From: Penicillus capitatus
Taxonomy: Eukaryota; Chlorophyta
Assembly (NCBI GenBank): GCA_965649825.1
Contig: OZ287694.1
Span: forward strand, 2,170,001 to 2,234,000
Direction: 5' to 3'
Length of the DNA stretch: 64,000 nt
Shown piece by piece: positions 61,034 through 64,000 of this stretch. Made by a program: the position numbers and the translations under genes. The notes below the pieces were generated by a model that saw only the letters and a program-made list of their open reading frames with translations, ran no database searches and was not told the origin of the DNA. Positions within the stretch are counted from its first letter, which is position 1, and the number at the start of each line of letters is the position of its first letter.

Positions 61034-64000
61034 TCATTCTCGCCTTGTCATTTGGATTCCATACTCCATTTCCGTTGTGCGTCGATCGGCTTCAGAAAAC
61101 TCACGCATGGTGTGCTTCTGTACCAGATCACCATGGTGACGTTGGAATCTAAGAGCAGCAGCAAGCTTGCTGATAAGGGCCAGCAGCCCTCCTCCTTTAG
61201 GAAACGTGATCTCCAGCTCGGCAAAGTCAGGAGAAGACTCTATGAATATAAAATGCATGTCCAGAGCCAATTGCAGCCCTGCGTAGAGGCGATAGAGAAC
61301 GTAGACAAAATACAACAGGTTGAGAGTAAAAACGGCCGTTGCCAGCGTCGCCTTTCCAGCGCCCGTTGTTCCAGAATCTCCAAATACAACGGCGGAATAG
61401 AAAATCGAGATCGACATGAGCAGCGATCCAGCTTCCAGCGCGTTGTGCGAGATGCGATTCTGCCACTTCACCCACTCATCGTACAGGGAAGCAGAGTGCG
61501 TCCGAGACGGCTCGCTGTCGTGGAGCGCTGAAGAGCTGCCGTTGTCTGCTCTGTCGTACAAATTCTCGGCGTCGTTTGGGACGTTGGGGTGTGCTGGTTC
61601 GTGCACCATGTAAGGCATAACTAGCCAATGCATCGTCACAGCAACGATGAGGACTCCCAATCCCAGAGCAGCTTGAAGGTTTGGTCCCTTCCTCGAGGCG
61701 AAGATAACGGCTGCCACGACAAGTCCCTTCCTCAATGTGATGACCGCTTCCCAGCACATGGCCAGTCCTTCCTGCCTGTAACCTTGGTAGATAAAGCCGT
61801 AGCGGGCAATGAAATTGGGATCTTCCGTTACAGACCGATCTGTCTCGTTCGGCTGATCTTTGGTCATGACTCTCTTCTGGTTTATCCACATCCAAGCGAC
61901 CATCAGACCGACGAGCATGGCGAGAACACACAGACCGAAGATTCCGAAGATCCCAGTGGCGATGTGACGTCCTCTAAAGCAATGGAGACTGGTGTCTTCT
62001 CTCCAGACAAAACCCGTCTCCAAGGCATAACGATCGTACGTGTTTGGTGGATCCGATGCGTTGTTGTCCACTCTGATGCAGTTCACTGCCTTCATAAACT
62101 CAGATGCAAAGTCGATGAAAGAAAAATACAAGGTGACGAGCGTCACAACAATGAGGTAAGTGGTTCCGGGCACGTCGCCGTTGTCATCGGTCGCTGGTCC
62201 GTCGTCTGTGTCCCAGGTACGCATTCTTCTCGATCCTTCCGGAATTCTGTGCTGGGGCCGATGGAGACACCAACGGAACAGCGGTCGGCTGATGATGATC
62301 ACTGACCAGAAAAACAATGGAAAGGAGACGCGTAACCAGAGGGCCTTGATCGTATCGGGTCCTTCTTCTCCGTTATGGACTTTCGATTCGAGAGTACACT
62401 CGAGAGGGGCGTAGTATGTTCCGTTCGTTGTCGCCACCAGGAAATCTATAGACACATCGCCGTTAGCACAGAACGAAGGATGCCTCTGCGGAAATGACTC
62501 AGGCATGAGAGAAACTGTTTGATGATTGACGGCCACTTCGTGTTAATACCCAACCCCAAAGTCGTTACTTGCACATAGTTGACCAGAATCTGCAGGATGG
62601 AAGAAAGGATGCACATAGCTGATAAAAGAAAGATTGTGAACCTTGGCGATTTCTGTCAGTTTTTCGACGGCAACGATGTGATCGGTAATTAAGGGATCGC
62701 GTTGCTTCTTTCCCTGTGTGGGCGACATTGGTCGTCTTCCTAAGAGCAAAAGCGACGTCACAGTCATAGAGAAGCGTAACATCTAAGCCGTACTGAGTTT
62801 TAAGCGAGTGATTCCTGTCAAGCGCCTTCTGCTCTGATCTGGATGGCTGCTGAAGTCTGCCTGCCCATCGTCATTGCATGAGGCCTGCTGAGCTTGTCTT
62901 GTCTTTGCCATAGCGACCCAGATCTGCTTTCTTGCCGAACTGAACGTCAAGAATATGTTAACAGCCAGCAATACAAATGCGATCGATGCTGCCAAGAGCG
63001 TCAGTATGACCGACCATACTCGATATCTTGGGCACTTGAGACATTCGCCTCCAGCAAAATGCCAATAACCCGCTTCGCAAGAACCGCACAGAATACCACG
63101 ATACCCGTCGGAGCATTGAAAATAGTCATTGTACACAGGCGGTGTCGCCTCTGTCCCCGAGAGATACGCATCCAGCTGAGAAATCCGAGTAGATATCTTG
63201 CTGGTGTCTTCGTAGTATTCTTTCAAGGCCGTTTCTCGATTCTTGCCTACGCTCTTTCGGCTTTCATACGCGCAAGCTTCTTTGACGATGCATTCGTGAA
63301 ACTGCGGAGAGAAGGGAGTCGAGTGCCAATAGCCACCGATCGGTACAAGGCTGGATCTGCCACTGCATTTGGCATGATTCTCGCAGTCTCTGCATGTGCT
63401 GGAGGTATCGAAGGAATAGCGATCCACTGGACAAGGCTGACAGACATAGCCCGCTTCGTTCTCTCCAGGAAAGCATTTCCTGGTGGAGAATGTCAAGTTT
63501 GTCTCCAACTCTCCATACCGAAAAATAATCTCAGAAGTACGTCCAATGCCGATTCCCTCAGTTCTATTCACATTGAGAATTCCATCTATTGCCCGATAAT
63601 CTGTTTCTCCGACGATGTTTGTTGACTCTAAGTGCACATTCAGTTCTGTACAAAAACTCTCTGTCAGGCGATGCACGCTGCTCGGGATCTTACCCGCGTC
63701 AGCAATGCCGCCAGTGATTGTCTGGTTGAAGGCATCCTTGACTGCGATCTTGATCCCATCCGACGTATTCCTGGCACAATCCTCGGGACTGTGACACGAC
63801 GAAAGTGGAAGCAGTATGTCGCCGCCTGTATGGTTGACGATTGGAGAAGTGGGGTTCAGCAGCATCAATGCGTAAACACCACTCGCGATGTCCTTCCCGT
63901 ACTCTCCGTTCGCTTCCTAAACACATGTGAACGATCAGGAGACTCGGAAATGTGATCGGCGACTGGCACCAGGACAGTGTTGTTGTCGAAACGCAGACAG
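61034..64000 (-). CDS. Large Cys-rich multi-pass membrane protein, 5' partial (ephrin-receptor/GCC2-GCC3-like ectodomain)
   Basis: The gene enters from beyond 64000: DNNTVLVP, a 47-nt intron, then EANGEYGKDIASGVYALMLL and an N-glycosylation-rich stretch. A Cys-rich region follows (CFPGENEAGYVCQPCPVDRY, STCRDCENHAKCSG, CSDGYRGILCGSCEAGYW) like the ephrin-receptor-like/GCC2-GCC3 modules of large algal and oomycete surface proteins. TM helices come next (VWSVILTLLAASIAFVLLAV onward, at least six in all) and a cytosolic tail. Two apparent in-frame stops, near 62783 and 62543, both fall in short introns (GTACGG...CTCTTAG; GTAACG...AAACAG) and vanish on splicing. Probably a surface or vacuolar membrane receptor-like protein; ligand and role unknown. 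Confidence 0.7.

Noticed and set aside
62543-62785. Two in-frame stops in the Cys-rich membrane protein, suggesting a pseudogene
   Set aside because: Both fall in 50-60-nt GT-AG introns whose removal restores the frame.
1-64000. Bacterial origin or lateral transfer of the whole window
   Set aside because: Dense spliceosomal introns, dynein, the proteasome and eIF3 make it nuclear eukaryotic DNA.

Overview
This is nuclear DNA from a eukaryote, most likely a photosynthetic flagellated protist with a compact, intron-rich genome. Evidence for this: exons are split by introns of about 45-60 nt; there is a plastid-type ferredoxin-dependent glutamate synthase and a thylakoid HCF164-like thioredoxin (so a plastid); an axonemal dynein heavy chain (so a flagellum); a mitochondrial-type uS7; and a nuclear tRNA-Gly. 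I cannot name the species. An alga such as a chromerid, glaucophyte or chlorarachniophyte would fit, but nothing here decides it.

Layout. 1-5619: 3' part of Fd-GOGAT (+), HCF164-like thioredoxin (-), tRNA-Gly(GCC) (-), casein kinase 2 alpha (+). 5620-11333: a gene-free stretch with microsatellites, an unrecognised coiled-coil protein (-) and a protein with a C-terminal MDM2-type RING (-). 11334-26710: one large dynein heavy chain gene (+) with roughly three dozen introns. 26721-29794: uS7 (-), ending 10 nt from the dynein stop, then broken LTR-retroelement pieces in both orientations.

29795-59043 is the main feature: an inverted duplication of about 14.7 kb per arm, around a 100-N assembly gap (44540-44639). 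Each arm carries, from outside to centre: a two-TM protein, eIF3h, an ATG18/WIPI PROPPIN, a truncated Dicer-type helicase-like protein, EBP2, proteasome alpha (PSMA4), a K+-dependent Na+/Ca2+ exchanger, an unassigned block, and an acidic repeat protein cut by the gap. In spot checks the arms differ by scattered substitutions (order of 1%), by a minisatellite with 4 versus 10 units, and by a completely different central block (1550 bp left, 1029 bp right). Beyond 59043 the sequence is unique: possible coiled-coil exons (+) and a large Cys-rich multi-pass membrane protein (-) running off the window.

The arms may be a real palindrome or two haplotype contigs scaffolded head to head; flanking sequence that does not match outside the arms argues against a simple haplotype join but does not exclude it. 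Genes are packed very tightly: 59 bp between divergent start codons, 34 bp between a stop and the next start, 10 bp between convergent stops. A decamer, GATGTGACGT, recurs in both orientations inside many introns and flanks. Introns were placed by reading frame and family similarity only; where a gene's 5' end or a junction could not be fixed, this is said in the entry.
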